A DNA stretch of 64,000 bases from Jaminaea rosea (GCF_003144245.1 NW_020289975.1:1569496-1633495); one strand, 5' to 3'. Counted from the stretch's first letter, positions 1-12,025 are shown. Notes: generated by a model from the sequence alone, not told the origin. Made by a program: numbers and translations.

Positions 1-341
1 GGCAGTTGTGCGAGCGGTGGGTCCGATGGGTATCGAGTTCGAGGATCTGGGGTGATGGCAGATGTCAAAGGCCTCACTTGACGAGCGTTGGTACCTGTTG
101 TCGAAGAGAGGGCTGTGTGGTAGCAAAGAAGTGAGGGTTCAATTGCCAAAATGAAAGCGGTGCGGTGCAGCCGACACGGCTCTTCAGTCGGCCACGGCCC
201 AAGACGTCGACGTCGTCGATCCGTGTCGAGCGGCCGCCTCGCCTCATTTACTTGGCGGTCCGCGTGGAGGTCACTGCACTGCTATGCTGCTGCCGCTCAT
301 TCATTCTTGACCTTCAACACCACGAACAAACACAAGCTACC
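1..341. other. left edge and 5' flank of the macro-domain gene
   Basis: No gene could be supported here. The stretch presumably holds the promoter and leader of the macro-domain gene. On the minus strand a short open stretch runs off the left edge, but nothing in it is recognisable. Confidence 0.4.
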
Positions 342-1056
342 ATGTCACGAGTCTCGCTGTCCTCGCTGCCTACTGTAGCAGCGCTGTACAAGTCAGGCAC
401 CGTCAAAGCGGCGTCGTCATCTCAACCAGCAGCTAGCACTTCTGCCATGGCCGATCGCATCAGGCTGACGCAGGGAGACATCACCAAGCTCGAGGTCGAT
501 GCAATCGTCAATGCGGCCAACAAGTCTTTGCTGGGCGGAGGAGGCGTAGATGGCGGTGAGCGCGAACAAGACGCACGGAGATGAACCTCAGTCCACTAAT
601 CACGCTTCCACCTCGTCGCCTCCAGCCATCCACCGCGCCGCCGGTCGTGACCTGCTCAAGGAATGTCGCACCCTCGATGGCTGTGAAACGGGCGACGCCA
701 AAACCACTGCTGGCTACAACCTCCCTGCAAAGCACATCATCCATACCGTCGGGCCAGTCTACGCCAAGACCAAAGCAGAAGAGAAGCGCGCCCAGCTCCA
801 GTCCGCGTACCGCCGCAGCTTAGAGGAGGCAGTCAAGCTCGAAGGGGTCAAGAGTGTGGCCTTCCCTTCCATCTCGACAGGCGTCTACGGGTACCCCATT
901 GAGGAGGCGACGGATGTGGCAATCAGTACAGCGATGGACTTCTTGGAAAGCAATGATGCCCTTGAGTCCGTCGTGTTCTGCACGTTTAGCAAGGAGGACC
1001 ACGAGGTCTACGTTCAGAGGCTGCCACACCATCTGGCTGAGCCCAAAGACGAATGA
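342..1056 (+). CDS. MacroD-type ADP-ribose hydrolase (macro domain)
   Basis: Join 342..555, 626..1056; 214 residues. Macro domains of this class bind ADP-ribose and remove mono-ADP-ribose from proteins or hydrolyse O-acetyl-ADP-ribose. The ligand-binding motifs are all present: QGDIT near residue 46, NAAN at 57-60, the glycine-rich loop GGGGVDGAIH at 65-74 and the second loop [10 protein letters not shown] at 153-162. The 70-nt intron (GTGAGC donor, TCCAG acceptor) interrupts the glycine-rich loop; splicing restores it exactly, which fixes the exon borders. The first 35 residues are Ser/Ala-rich and could be a targeting or disordered tail; a second Met at nucleotide 447 directly before the domain is an alternative start. 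It converges on the minus-strand hydrolase with only 69 bp between stops. Family assignment is secure; the physiological substrate is not known. Confidence 0.9.
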
Positions 1057-1125
1057 AGAACTTTGCGACGCCCGCTCTAGTGAGGTATATTACAGGAAAC
1101 CATTAGATGGATGTGCAGGACCACG

Positions 1126-3314
1126 CTACAATGCAGCGTCCGTCGACGTAGGGTCCTCTTCCAACCACTCATCCTCCTCGGCAAGCCAACCCATGATCAC
1201 CTTCATCCCAGGCCCATCCTTCATCAACAATTCGCCATGTGCGGCCTTCCAATCCACTACCAACCCGCCTCTCTTCACCCCTCTCCTCGCATGCTCGTCC
1301 AACTCGACCTCCTTCATCCCATGCTCCAACAAGTAACGCCTCGTCGCCTCACACGAAAGGATCGCATCCTCACCCGCGAGGAAGATGGTCGTTCTATGCC
1401 GATCGGTGAGGTGTGGGATCTCGTCTTCTGGCCAGACGATTGCGCTCGCCCAGTCAAAGTAGCGGCAAAGCGTGTTTGCTGTTCCGAGCTCGAGGCCAAC
1501 GAAATAGCGCATGAGCAGGGCAACGGACGTAGGAGGAGGGGCGTACACGAAGTTGCCCTAATGACGACGACGATCGAAGAATGAGTGAGGGAACGGACGT
1601 GTCAGCGCTTGAGTTCTTTGTAGCAATACCACGTGTTCCGTCGTATCATCCCATCGTCGCGGCATCTACTCACCGCAACATCCGGAATCCACAACCTAAC
1701 GCACACCGGATCAACGAAGCAGCTTCGCTCCACCTTCTCTCCCAGGCTCTTGAGAAGCCACGAGTGAACAATTGTTCCCATGCTATGACTCAAGATCTGG
1801 ACACTTTCCCATCCCAAGTCGCGCATCGCCACCCTCAGGCACCTTACCATCTCGTGATGGCCCAACGGATGAAGAAAGTGCTTCGAGAACAAGTTCTGCG
1901 ACGTGTGCGGCTGAAGCGGTATCATGAGGGGGTGCGTTTCGGCTACCTTTGATGCGCCAAGCTGTTGTACCAGGGAGTGGTATTGTGCCAGCCCGATGCC
2001 CAAGCCGTGCAAAAAGATCGTAGGGCGATACTTGCCCTTGTTGCGAGGGTCAGCCGCCTTCTCTGGGGTCCAGTTGCGAGGCACTTTGATTAGGTAGGAG
2101 AGGCGTCCTTGCGTCTTGAGTTGGAATCCTCCCAAGTGAATGGCGAAGAGCAGCGTGAGCGTGGACAGAGATTGTGTCATGCAATACATGAGGAAAGGCC
2201 GGGGTGAAACGCGCACTGGGTCGATTGTGAGGCGCATGCTGTGCGTGATAATCGACGAAGCCCCTGGGGCGCGGCCCTCGTCGTCAATCTCGTGTGCTGG
2301 ACCTGGTGGGCCGCCTCGCGTCAATGGGTAAGCGAAGCCCTGTCTTGCTTCGATGATTCGCCTTGCCTTGCGAACGAAGTCGAGTCGGGTGCCCTCGTCT
2401 GTACTGCTCCATTCGCGCGGGCTAGCCATGACCTTGTGCACATCGGGGTCGTCTACTTTCTCCCCGCTGTCCTTGCCATTATCTCCGCCCAGTTCAATGA
2501 CAGCGTCATCCAGCGTGTGGTACTTATCAGCCAATGAAGTCTCGGCCTGATCAGCAGCCCCTACTTTGCCCGAATGCAGCAGACGGTGCTCCTCCTCAAG
2601 CTCTTCGAGCTCGCAGCTGAACAGAGACCAAGCGAGCCACCGTGAGCTGTCTCGTCGTGTGATCAAGCCTTTTGAGTCACCATCTGGTGCCAAGTGGAAC
2701 CAGCGCGACTGGTCTTGTTGGAACTGAACAGCTCGAGGGTCCAGGGGGTCGAGACGATGCTCCTGGAACCAGGGCTCGGGGTCAGCACCATCGTCGCTTG
2801 CTTGTGCTTCACGTTGCCTGTGACCGTTGGCGCCGTTGGCCACCACCCTCTTGCGAAGCCCCCGCAGCTCACGGTCGACTCGCGCTGCATCAACACCATC
2901 CTCTCCAGCTTGCCCCGGCAGCTCCATCCCACTCTTGAGCGCCCTAGCGAATACGCGATGCAGGAACCGCCGACTGTACAGGGGCTTCGGGCCTGGACCT
3001 TGTATCCTCTTGACTTGGTAAGCATGCCACAGAGAGAAGCAAGCTTCGACTACCGACCAGGGCAGCCAGATGAAGTGATGCGCTAAAACGGTCCATCGCG
3101 ACGGGGCCAGGAAGAGGAGTGGCGGCTTCGGCCAGGTGTAAAGCGATGCGAGGAGGTACGCCCAGCAGACGAGAGGGAATGTCGAGATTGCCAAAGTCAT
3201 GACGCGGACCGCGAGCCAGGACCAGTCGAGTGGTACAAGGGATCCTGTCCCATGCCGAAATGCCTCGATGCTGCGCATGAGGGGTGAGGGAGAGCGTGAG
3301 GGTGGGGATGCCAT
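1126..3314 (-). CDS. large membrane-anchored alpha/beta hydrolase
   Basis: Complement of join 1126..1557, 1674..3314; 690 residues. The N-terminus (residues about 25-110) has two or three hydrophobic segments typical of membrane anchors, followed by an acidic, low-complexity middle of about 250 residues. The hydrolase fold lies in the C-terminal 260 residues: HGLG oxyanion motif at 436, nucleophile elbow SHSMG with Ser511, a FVDPVC strand, and, after the intron, FLAGEDAIL with the likely acid Asp611 and AAHG with the likely catalytic His654. The 116-nt intron falls just after PDVA and splicing gives the family-typical run PDVAGNFVY. Without the second exon the triad would be incomplete, so the intron is well supported. 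Fungal members of this family are little studied; a lipase or acyltransferase role is possible but inferred only from the fold. Confidence 0.86.
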
Positions 3315-3807
3315 GTTGGCGTGCAGCTGAGAGGTGGCTCAGAGACCTGACAGTTGCGTGTGTATCGGTGCGCTATTGATGACGAGGAGAAGTGGGTGAA
3401 AGCCTGGCTGATCTATCGCATTTTGAGCTGAGGAGAGAGGTGGAACAAATGGGGCAGCTGCAGCTCGCGCCTCGCTATCCGTCAAAGTGGGTCGGTGCGA
3501 GCGTGAGTCCGAAGTAGTGCAACACTCGATTCGACGGAGCCACGTGGCAATGCCCCGTTGGACGCCGCCTTGACTTCGCCGGGCGAGCAAAGGAGCGATC
3601 GATGACGTCGAGGCACTTTGCGCTGAGCCACGGCAGGCTTGCGTTGGGCTCAGGCTGGCAGCAAAGCAGGCACGAGGGCAGCGCCTGCCTGGCCAGACCA
3701 GCCAGACCCTTCATCCTTGGCTCGTCGCCCGTAGACTTTCTTCTCTTCCTTTGCAACACCACCAACACTTCAACCCAAACCCACCCCGCTTGACTCTATT
3801 TGCAACC
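3315..3807. promoter_or_regulatory. divergent intergenic region
   Basis: Separates the divergent hydrolase and Tudor-like genes and should hold both promoters. The last 60 bases before the plus-strand ATG are pyrimidine-rich with CCAACAC-type repeats, as is common in fungal core promoters. No TATA box or other specific site was recognised. Confidence 0.4.
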
Positions 3808-4340
3808 ATGGTCCTCTACAAGGAAGGTGACGTCGTTGAGTGTGAGTAGCGGCGACATCTGCTCGAGAACAACCCAAGGAGGAGGAGCAGGTGCGGGAAG
3901 ATAGGAGGGAGACATCACAGCGAATGCCACGAATTCGACCATCTTGCTCGTCGTTGGTAGCAAAAGCTGCGCAAAGCTACCGTCGGTGAATTCTGCGGCG
4001 CCATCGTCGACTTTTCGGCTCTGCTCGGCGCCCGTCCTCACACCTCCTACACCAGCAATCGAAGCTGACACTTCCCTCCTCCATGCTCATCCTCTTCCCT
4101 CGCCTCCCTCCCTCTCCAGACCGCCCCTTCGGCGGCGATGTCTCTACCGGCAAGATCGAGAAGATCGAGACCAAGACTGGCGGCCACGTGAGTATATTCC
4201 CCTTCTTACGCCTCCTTTTTGGAAGTGACTGACCCTCACCCACTCATCTTCGTGGCTCACTCTCCCAGGTCGACATCTTCTACCACATCAACGGCGAGAA
4301 GTTCATCTCTTGCCAGCTGATTGGAAAGGCGAAGCAGTGA
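3808..4340 (+). CDS. small Tudor-like (hypervirulence-associated type) protein
   Basis: Join 3808..3841, 4120..4187, 4269..4340; 57 residues. The three exons are too short to appear as long open frames; they were found from the conserved-looking reading frame and intron signals. The spliced protein begins MVLYKEGDVVEYRPFGG, continues with TGKIEKIETKTGGH and ends QLIGKAKQ. The pattern KxGDxVxYRP...G.I..I resembles the small beta-barrel called the hypervirulence-associated Tudor domain found in many fungi and bacteria. The first intron is long (278 nt, GTGAGT...CTCCAG) and splits the Tyr codon; the second (81 nt) is phase 0. Function is unknown; the family name comes from one plant-pathogen locus and does not imply virulence here. 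Confidence 0.76.
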
Positions 4341-5013
4341 CGCTGGCGCTCGTAAAGCAGCCAGCTGCTGTTGGAGGTCGTCAGAAGAATGAGGCCTTGG
4401 CGCAACGCAACCCGACGGACGCTGCCCTCGTCCTACGCCATGTCCTATCGACCCTGTAGCGCCGATCTCACTTCAAGTCTAATCCAGTAATCTCAATGAT
4501 TTCGAAAGAATTCACAGCAAGAGTTGACGAGGTGTGACTGAGTGACGCCAAGCTGCGATACCCTGCGGTGCTCTACGCGATTCAGAGCGAAATCTAGCGT
4601 GGCAGACATGCGTGTCCTGCACGACTGACCTCGTGTGGACAAGGTCTGCTGAGAGGCAGGCGGATGCCAAGAGGACTCAAAGCAGTCACGGTTGCGGAAG
4701 CGTCAGGCCGATCAAGATGATGAGCGCGCATTCCCATTTGAGTCAAAGATGAGAGCCCGATGTGAAGAGAGACAACGTGTGTACATGATTGAGCTCGACG
4801 CCCTAGATGCGAAGAGCCTTCGAGCGAGTGACGGAGAGGAGACAAGAGGACCAGGTGCTACGGTGGAGAAGGGCAATAGAGCTACAGGGATGAGATGAGA
4901 TGAGATGAGATGATGTGATGGTCTGAGAGTCAATTGTGTGCCCAAGCGCACGAAGTCCAAGCCCGTCGATGGTAAAGAAGTGATCGTGACTTTTCGTCGT
5001 CGGAAGCAAGCAC
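4341..5013. other. intergenic, convergent 3' flanks
   Basis: Lies between the stop of the Tudor-like gene and the stop of the minus-strand disordered protein. No coding region was recognised. It contains a short GAGAT-type microsatellite, annotated separately. Confidence 0.5.
4889..4913. repeat. GATGA pentanucleotide microsatellite
   Basis: Four to five tandem copies of a GATGA/GAGAT unit, directly visible, followed by a degenerate GATGTGATGG copy. Located in the 3' flank shared by two convergent genes. No function is implied. Confidence 0.8.
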
Positions 5014-6843
5014 TCAGTGAGGCATGGATGCCCCGCCATGCGCTCCGTCATTGATAGCCGCAGCAGAAAGGAGTGACTCGATGCCGATTGGGTTGCTCCT
5101 TGGAGGCGGAGCGGCGAGGTCCTCTTCGAATGAGGGAGATCCCGGCCTTGCTGAAGGTACTCGTTCGCCTGGAACGGCCGCAGCCGATGAGGTGGCCGGC
5201 GTGGACGGTACAGAGGATGCTACGCTGTCTCCACGATACTTTCGGAGAGAGAAGGAGGGGGACGGCATTGCTGACGAGGAGGCAGATGAGGAGGCAAGGC
5301 CCGCTGCTCCTCCAGCAGCCGCTCCTCCGACCACGGCAGCCGCAGCCGCGAGCCCACTCGCAGAAGCGGCGGTTGCCGTAGCACTGACTTTCTTCGCAGC
5401 AATCCTCTCTTTCATCTTGCGGTTCAGCTTGGCCATCACCTCCGCATGGTCGGGCTTTCTGGACGCCAAGGGCGAAGAGGCCGTCGACGAGGCGGTAGAT
5501 GACCAAGGAGACGCAGAAGAGGGCGGAGAGCGTCGCTGCATGGCCGTCGCCTTGGGTCGCTCCGCCGACCTGGAGCGCCTTTGCGCCTCAAGTATGCGGC
5601 TGACTGGTACGCCAGAGGGCATCGTGGCCGTGTAGCCGCGTGGACGCTTTGAGGGGGCGTCGATGCTGCTCATATCGGTGTCTCGCGGAACGGCATTGCT
5701 ACCGCGAGGGCTCGTTGAGGTGGGTGAGGGGTGCGAGAGACGGTGGATGGACATCGCAGAGGAGCCTCGCTCTTCTGACGAAGCCAGAGAGGGCAGACTG
5801 CTGCGATGCGACATCGAGGAGGAGGAGTGCTTCATCGGCACCACCACTCGGCCGTCGAGGGCAGAAGTATCCGACGGCAGGCTAGGGCGAGGAGGCGGAA
5901 GCTTGGTAGCCGAAACTCCAGGCTGCGCCGAAAGATAGTCATCAACAGATCGAGCTGGTCGTTGTTGGCGCACTGTCGATGGCGGCGGAAGCGGTGTTTG
6001 TTGATGATGCGCACGTTTAGGCGAGCTGGCCGAATGGAAAGGCGAGCGAGGCCATTGGTGAGAGGCAGCGACGCTGCCGTAGCGTTGTCGCTGACCCTGC
6101 GATGGCTCAATGTAAGGCAGGGACGAGCGCGACGAAGAGACGGAAGAGCGCGAAGAGGGTTCAACGAAGTCGACAGAGTACGCAAAGGGGTTGTCGTCTC
6201 GATGTTGACGGTCCAGCGGAGAGGGTGCTCGCGAATGATAGACTGCCATTGGAGCGTGAGCCAGGTGGCCGTGTTCGTCCGGTGTAGAGACGGGTATCGA
6301 GAAGCCAGAAGATCCATCCGAGACTGATGGGACAGAACGAGTGCTGAGTGATGAGTAGGAGTGTCGATGAGGCAGGGACGGGGTCAAAGAGGCGTTGTGC
6401 TGAAGATGAGGTCCACCATAGCTAGCTCGCGGGGCGGTGTATGGCAGCTTGCCGTGAGGTGCAATGGCAGGTGATGAGTGTTCAGAGGAGGAGGCAGAAT
6501 TGTCAAAGAGACTCGGTGAAGAGGCTGGAGATCCTGCGAAGAAGCGGCCGTCCTCGAGCACCGGCTGACTCGGCAGCGGTAAATGTCGACTAGCGATCAG
6601 CGACGACTTGCGCGGTGGTAGCGGTAGAGCTGGCATGGGCGCACCGCCGCTTCCGAAGCTTGGGCGCTGACGGCCATGCTTTCGCTCGCGTGAGCTCTCG
6701 TGGTGGCTCGGCGAGGAAGGCTCTTGCAGCGAGCGCAAGGCCGAGCGCGGTGACAGAGGTGCCTGAATCTTTGGTGACGGTGCTGGATCTCGTTGGTGGT
6801 GGTGCGAGTAGTACTGTAGGTGATTGTCAAACGCCTGGTGCAT
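5014..6843 (-). CDS. large disordered Ser/Pro/Ala-rich protein, function unknown
   Basis: A single uninterrupted frame of 609 codons on the minus strand. The product is dominated by Ser, Pro, Ala and His runs and has no domain I recognise. Two short parts look less random: a basic, Lys/Met-rich segment KPDHAEVMAKLNRKMKERI around residue 460, which could be a short helix, and NPIGIESLLSAAA close to the C-terminus, which resembles the short IESLL peptides at ends of some fungal regulators. Such composition plus an unusually long gene-free upstream region would fit a regulatory or polarity scaffold protein, but that is inference. The frame is open for about 25 codons upstream of the chosen Met, so an upstream exon or earlier start is possible. 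The coding status rests on length and the consistent codon pattern. Confidence 0.62.
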   Translation of the reverse strand: MHQAFDNHLQYYSHHHQRDPAPSPKIQAPLSPRSALRSLQEPSSPSHHESSRERKHGRQRPSFGSGGAPMPALPLPPRKSSLIASRHLPLPSQPVLEDGRFFAGSPASSPSLFDNSASSSEHSSPAIAPHGKLPYTAPRASYGGPHLQHNASLTPSLPHRHSYSSLSTRSVPSVSDGSSGFSIPVSTPDEHGHLAHAPMAVYHSRAPSPLDRQHRDDNPFAYSVDFVEPSSRSSVSSSRSSLPYIEPSQGQRQRYGSVAASHQWPRSPFHSASSPKRAHHQQTPLPPPSTVRQQRPARSVDDYLSAQPGVSATKLPPPRPSLPSDTSALDGRVVVPMKHSSSSMSHRSSLPSLASSEERGSSAMSIHRLSHPSPTSTSPRGSNAVPRDTDMSSIDAPSKRPRGYTATMPSGVPVSRILEAQRRSRSAERPKATAMQRRSPPSSASPWSSTASSTASSPLASRKPDHAEVMAKLNRKMKERIAAKKVSATATAASASGLAAAAAVVGGAAAGGAAGLASSSASSSAMPSPSFSLRKYRGDSVASSVPSTPATSSAAAVPGERVPSARPGSPSFEEDLAAPPPRSNPIGIESLLSAAAINDGAHGGASMPH

Positions 6844-9800
6844 GCTGCTTGAAGACGCGCGATCTTCGGCGACGACAGCGAGGAAGGAGAAGAGCAGGGA
6901 CGAGAATGCCTCTGCAATCTGTCTAGATGTCCGTGGCGAGGAGATTTATGGGTGTGCGTCGCGACGGTGGAGTGCTCGTGAAGGACAGTAGTGTCGGACG
7001 AGGGTAGCTAGCTGACTGACAATGAGGACGGCGATGGAGACGTCGTGGTAGTCTCGAGCCTGTCAGGTGATTGGTACAAACGAAACAGAGTCAAGAAGGG
7101 AGGATGTTTGTCGAGGTGTGACGCTTTGTTTCCACCGGGTTTTGGTTCCTTTGGTCCGTAGCAGTGTTACGGAGCTGAGAGAGCTAATGTTACACCCTCT
7201 CTCTCACTGCGTACTGTGCGCTGTTCGGAGTCCCGACCCCGCGAAGCACTGCTGCTAATGTCGCAGGTCTTGCTCTCCTCGTCTCCTTGTGGATGACAAT
7301 GGCCCAACGAGCGAGCTCTTGGCCCTTTTTCTGCTGCTCCGTGACGACGTTGGTTCCAAAGTTAGGCACTAGGCCGATTGCTAAAGGTTGAGTGGGTGCG
7401 TGTGTCGAACCCAAGGGAGCAAGCAAGGTAGTCAGGCAGACAGGCGCAGACGACTGAAAACGGTGGAGGCGGCTGCGAGCGGCGGCCGCGGCAACAGCGG
7501 CAGCCCCACTAGGCGAGGGCGAAGGCAAAGGCGAGGAGAGGGACGAGCGGCCGTCTTTCGGTGATGATCTCCGTTTACGACTTCTTTCTCTCCCTCAGTG
7601 GCGTGCCGACGGGAAGCACCCTCGGCTGCGCTACGATTCAAGCAGAAAGGAGCGAGCTGCGAGGTGAAATGAAGTCTTGGCGGCGGCAGCGGCGGCGGCC
7701 GCGAAGATTGCTTTCGCGCGGATTTGTTTTCGGCCCTTCGGACGGACGGAGGAGGATGAATCCAAGTCAAGGACAAGGACGACAGCAAGTCAGAGACGAG
7801 CGAGGGCAAAGCCAGCAATGACGAGGACGTGCGATGAGCGCGAGAAGCAGAGGGTGAAGAGCTGATTGGGACGGTGGTTGGGGAAAAGATGAGTAAAGAG
7901 TGAGGAGAAAAAGAGAGAGACGAGGGGGGGAGCGAGCAAAGGATTCGCGGTATGTAGCCGGCAATCGTTGGGTCGATCGATCTCTCTCAACGTCAAGCGA
8001 TAGAGCGAGGCACAGACTTGATTGAGGTAAGCTTCAAGCTCTCCTGTCCCGCCCCTTCTGACCTGGAAAGCCTGGTCTTTTCGACGCTGTGATGATGCTC
8101 AAGACTGGCCGGCGTGGCAGCCCTCAACTGCTCAGCTCCATGCTCAGCTATCTCGTTGTTCCTCGCTGCCGCTGCACAGTGCTCATCACCTCATTGGTAC
8201 TGATTTCCTACGTCTACTAGCGTCGTCTTCGTCTGTCGAATCAAGGGGCTGCAGATGCGGATCCTGTATCGCTGCTGCCCTCGGAGAAAATACGGCCTGC
8301 GGGTCATTTAGTGCCACCACAATCGCGGTCGCCGCTCTCTGCTTCTTGGCTAAATCGGGCGAAGAACAGAGACGGGGTCGCAGCATGGCGCGCTGAGACT
8401 GGCTGATCGTTGTCGTCAGTCCCTGAGGTTCGCGATTTGGTCGCCGTCTGCTACCCGGAGTTGCAGCTCCGCTCGCGGCTCTTCATCACCGCTCCACCGA
8501 CTCATCTCAACCACCGCTGCTTTGGTTGCTGCCTGTAAAGGCCGGCATGCTTCCCTCCGCCAGACGCTTGCCCTGGGCAGCAACGAGATTGATTCTTGGC
8601 TTCGCCCTCGCAGACGATGATGCGATTTTCAGATCAATCGACGGGACGAGGTAGGACCCCATCGTTACCCCTCAAGTGTCACGAGTCAGCCGTGCTCGCA
8701 AATACACTGCCGTTTGCCGGGCTCCGCATACACGACTTGACTCCGCCCCAATCGCCTTACCGACTGCGTCTGCTCAGACACCTACAAAAGACCGCCCGGT
8801 ACGCAAGCAGCAGAGAGCATCATCGCCATTCGAGGGAGGTGGCTATTGTAGACGTCTGAGTCTCGGCGCACAGTCGTCCGACAGAATAGCCGTATGACTC
8901 CGCTCATGACGGCGCGTGCATGAGAAGGTCGATCGCTCCTGAGTCCAGACAGCGCTAGAGAAGCAACTCTGCATCCTGGATGCGTACACATTAGCGCCTC
9001 GCTGGCTGCTCTGGGTTGTCTCGACTAATGCGCCTTTTTTATGATCAAAGCCAGGTCCTGTCGGCGGCACGGCGTCCTGAGCTGCCGTGCCCTACCTTAC
9101 TGTGGATGCCTCGGTGGCGTGACTCGCCCACAATGGGACGTCTTCGACCAACCTTGTCCCCTCATCTCATCGTATTTCCAAGACTGATTCGCGGAATAGG
9201 CGCGAAACATTCGTTCTCCTCTCCCTTGAAAAGCTTCTCGGTTTTCTTCGGACCATCTCTTTTCAGCCTGTGCCAAGATTGAGCCTGCTTCTAAACGAGG
9301 CCGAGATCGGCAGGCAACACCAGATCGGATCGCGGAGCATGAGGTTGGGTTCGCTTGCGGCCGAGGGCGAGTGGCGACAGAGACCCCACGAGGTTCAGAA
9401 ATAGGTTGGCGCTGGTAAGCTCGAGCGTCAAGGCATTCGAGCGTGCTAAGAGAAGTCGATGAGGGCAGAACCGCCGGCGTGAACTCTGCCGCTGCCTACC
9501 GCCGCCGGGTCCTCAATTTGGCGCGCGTGAGATCAGCGATGCTCTACGTTTCACGATATGCTGCGGACACTGATACCCCAGACGGGATGTTGAACCTTTT
9601 CCGCCGGTTGCCAAGAAGAGCAAGGGCTATCATTAGCCTTGCCTGTTCCGCGGTACAATGCCGATTCGGCAAGGTCGTGGCGATTGAGGATCGAGAGACG
9701 TGCTGTGACAACCACTGACTCACGTCAGGAAGAGCAGGACCAGATCACTTTGCTCCTCGTTTGAGACCATGTAGGCCGTTGTGAACCTCAAGCGTAGGTG

Positions 9801-9926
9801 ACGGAACGTCGCGATGGGCAGTGCAAGTCGAAGTCAAGTCGGGAACGCTATCGGTATTGTACAAATGAAAAGAGCCACGTCGAAAAAGGAAGATTTGCTG
9901 GCGGCAACGCTGGACGAAGCATGCGC
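6844..9926. other. 3.1-kb gene-free region
   Basis: No exon or RNA gene could be supported in either strand. The part next to the disordered protein (about 7.2-7.95 kb) is CT-rich on the minus strand, suggesting a long leader or promoter of that gene. The remainder has only short, unconvincing frames. In a window where intergenic gaps are usually 100-600 bp, this is an outlier. Confidence 0.5.
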
Positions 9927-11710
9927 CTACGAGTCTGCCATCTCGACGTCACCGGGAGCACGGCCCTCGCCTCCTGTGCTACCCGTGGTCGCCCCCATCG
10001 CCGAGCCTGCGGCCAGCGGTGTTGATGACCCAGATGAAGCTGGCGCCCCTGCGTCAGCCGCAGCCGCAGCCGCCTCCTCTTGCCTCCGTCGCAGAGGCTC
10101 CATGATGCTCGGTCTGGACCTGGGCGACGTCCCATTTCCGTTGCCATGGTCTATTCGATCTCGTCGGCCCCCCTCCCCCTCATCCTCACTGTCGCTCAAC
10201 TCGCCATTGCGCTGCACCCGTCTATCCCGCCTCCTCTGATCCTTGCTTGCCCTCACATCCTGAGCATCGTCCCCTTCCCTGACCAAGTCGTCGATCTCGT
10301 CCATCTCCTCATCGCCGGGCACGCCTGGAGCTACATGTCCCTGAACCGAAGGGGCAAAGGTGGTGTGTCGCAAATTTTCGAAGAGCTGGATCTTGATCTT
10401 CTCGAGATACTCTCTCGTGTTGAGGTCCTCCATGTTGTTTGGCCGGACATCGAGTTTGTAGTCTGGGCCGAAGTACTCGTAGTATTCATTTACAGGGACT
10501 TGCGAGGAAAGTTCCTGCCCGGCGGCGAGGCCCGTCTCGTAGGCCCAAGCGCGGGAGACGTTGCGCATTGTGTAGCCGCCGCCGCCGAGGAGGAGAAGAG
10601 GGAGGCCGAATGACTTGACGTAGTCTACGCAGCTAGCATGGCCGCGCATAGACAAGTTGAAGCCTGCGAAGACCGGCGTGAAGAAGGAGGTCAGCATCGC
10701 GCGACATCAGTTCTGCTCCTTACATAGGCCACACTCACATCCCAGCTTGTCGCCTGCAAGGGAGTCTGAGCCGCACTGCAAGACAATGGCAGATGGCTGG
10801 TAGAACTCCATGATCTTGCTGATGACGGGCTCAAAGACGGATTTGTAGCTCTCGTCGGTGATGCCGTCGCGCAGCGGGAAATTACAGCTGTAGTAGCGTC
10901 CCTTGCCGTAGCCGGTGTCCTACCGCAATGTCAAGCAATCAGGTCAGTCATCGAGCGCCGAAATACCATCTCCTCGCCTGTGCTGCAGCTGCTCACCCTC
11001 AGCTCGCCGGTTCCTGGGAAGAACTCTCCGTACTTGTGGAAACTGCAGGTCATCACCCTGTCTGTCGTGTAGAATGCTTCCTCAACTCCATCACCGTGAT
11101 GAACGTCGATATCGATGTACAGGACCCTCGGGTGGTATCTGAGTAGCTCCAAGATGCCCAGAACGATATCGTTGATGTAGCAGAAACCGCTTGCCTCTCC
11201 CTTCTTGGCGTGATGCAGCCCGCCAGCCCAGTTGATGGCAATGTCGCACTTGTCACGCGAGAGGCGAGCAGCCCCCTCCATTGATCCGCCCGCTGAGATT
11301 GAACAGTATTCGAAGAGACCATCGAAGACGGGGCAATCGTCGCCCACATTGAACTTTGCCTGTTCGCGTACGAAATTCTCGACTATGTCTGGCGAGACTC
11401 TTGACAGGAAATCGACATACTCGTCGGTGTGGAACTGGGACATCTCCCTCTTGGTAGCGGGCTTTGCTCTGAAGATCTCCATCTTCTTGTAGAGTCCATA
11501 ATTCATGACCAAAGAGTGGCACATGCGAATACGGGTAGGCTTCATCGGATGACCGGGGCCATAGTGATAGTTTCCGATGTCGCTGTCGAAGAAGTAGCAT
11601 ACACGACGAGGCTGCTTACCGCTCGATGTGTCGCTTTGCCAGTGGAGCGGGTTCGTCTCGGCCTTGATCATGTCCCAGGGCGGCTGGGCCGAGGCAGCTG
11701 CTTCATCCAT
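9927..11710 (-). CDS. RPD3: class I histone deacetylase, Rpd3 type
   Basis: Complement of join 9927..10663, 10739..10919, 10997..11710; 543 residues. Zn-dependent lysine deacetylase acting on histones as the catalytic subunit of Sin3-type corepressors. The catalytic core is complete: GPGHPMKP at 51-58, the paired His166-His167, the DIDVHHGDG block with metal ligands Asp202 and His204, third metal ligand Asp290 in CGSDSLAGD, and the GGGGYT loop after the second intron. The YFGPDY and NLRHTTFAP segments after the core match Rpd3/HDAC1 better than Hos2. Introns of 77 and 75 nt have GTGAGC/GTGAGT donors; both joins restore conserved residues (GTGELR|DTGYG and KLG-C-FNLS). The C-terminal 130 residues form a charged, then Ala/Gly/Ser-rich tail. 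Met at 11710 is preferred over the upstream Met at 11941, which only adds non-conserved residues. Divergent from NOP4. Confidence 0.93.
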
Positions 11711-12025
11711 GACTGCGTTTGGCGCCGCGAGGAAAGTGAGGTAGCCACTTGTTGGATGGAGGGGGAGATGAGATGCGAGCGGCAGCAGCGATGGAGCGGG
11801 AGGCGGACTGCGACGCGTGAGTTGACAAGAGGAGCGGGAGCAATCCAAGGCGACACCAGCCAAGGGCGGGAGCAGCAGTCGTCGAGGCTGCGACGCCGTG
11901 GCTCGACTGGACTGGAGAAGCAGCGGGCTGAGGAATTTCAAGCCAGGGCCAAAAGTCGACGACGAACAAGCGTCGGAGCGGCAGTCGCATCATCTCATTG
12001 CCATCACCATCAATACCCATCCCTG
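11711..12025. promoter_or_regulatory. shared promoter of RPD3 and NOP4
   Basis: The 315-bp interval between the two divergent start codons must carry both promoters. It is open in one plus frame, which makes NOP4 look falsely longer. No specific element was recognised. Confidence 0.45.

Noticed and set aside
11429-12025. In-frame upstream extension of NOP4 by about 200 codons
   Set aside because: It overlaps the first exon of RPD3 on the other strand and the shared promoter and has no conserved content; RRM1 follows the Met at 12026 at the usual distance.
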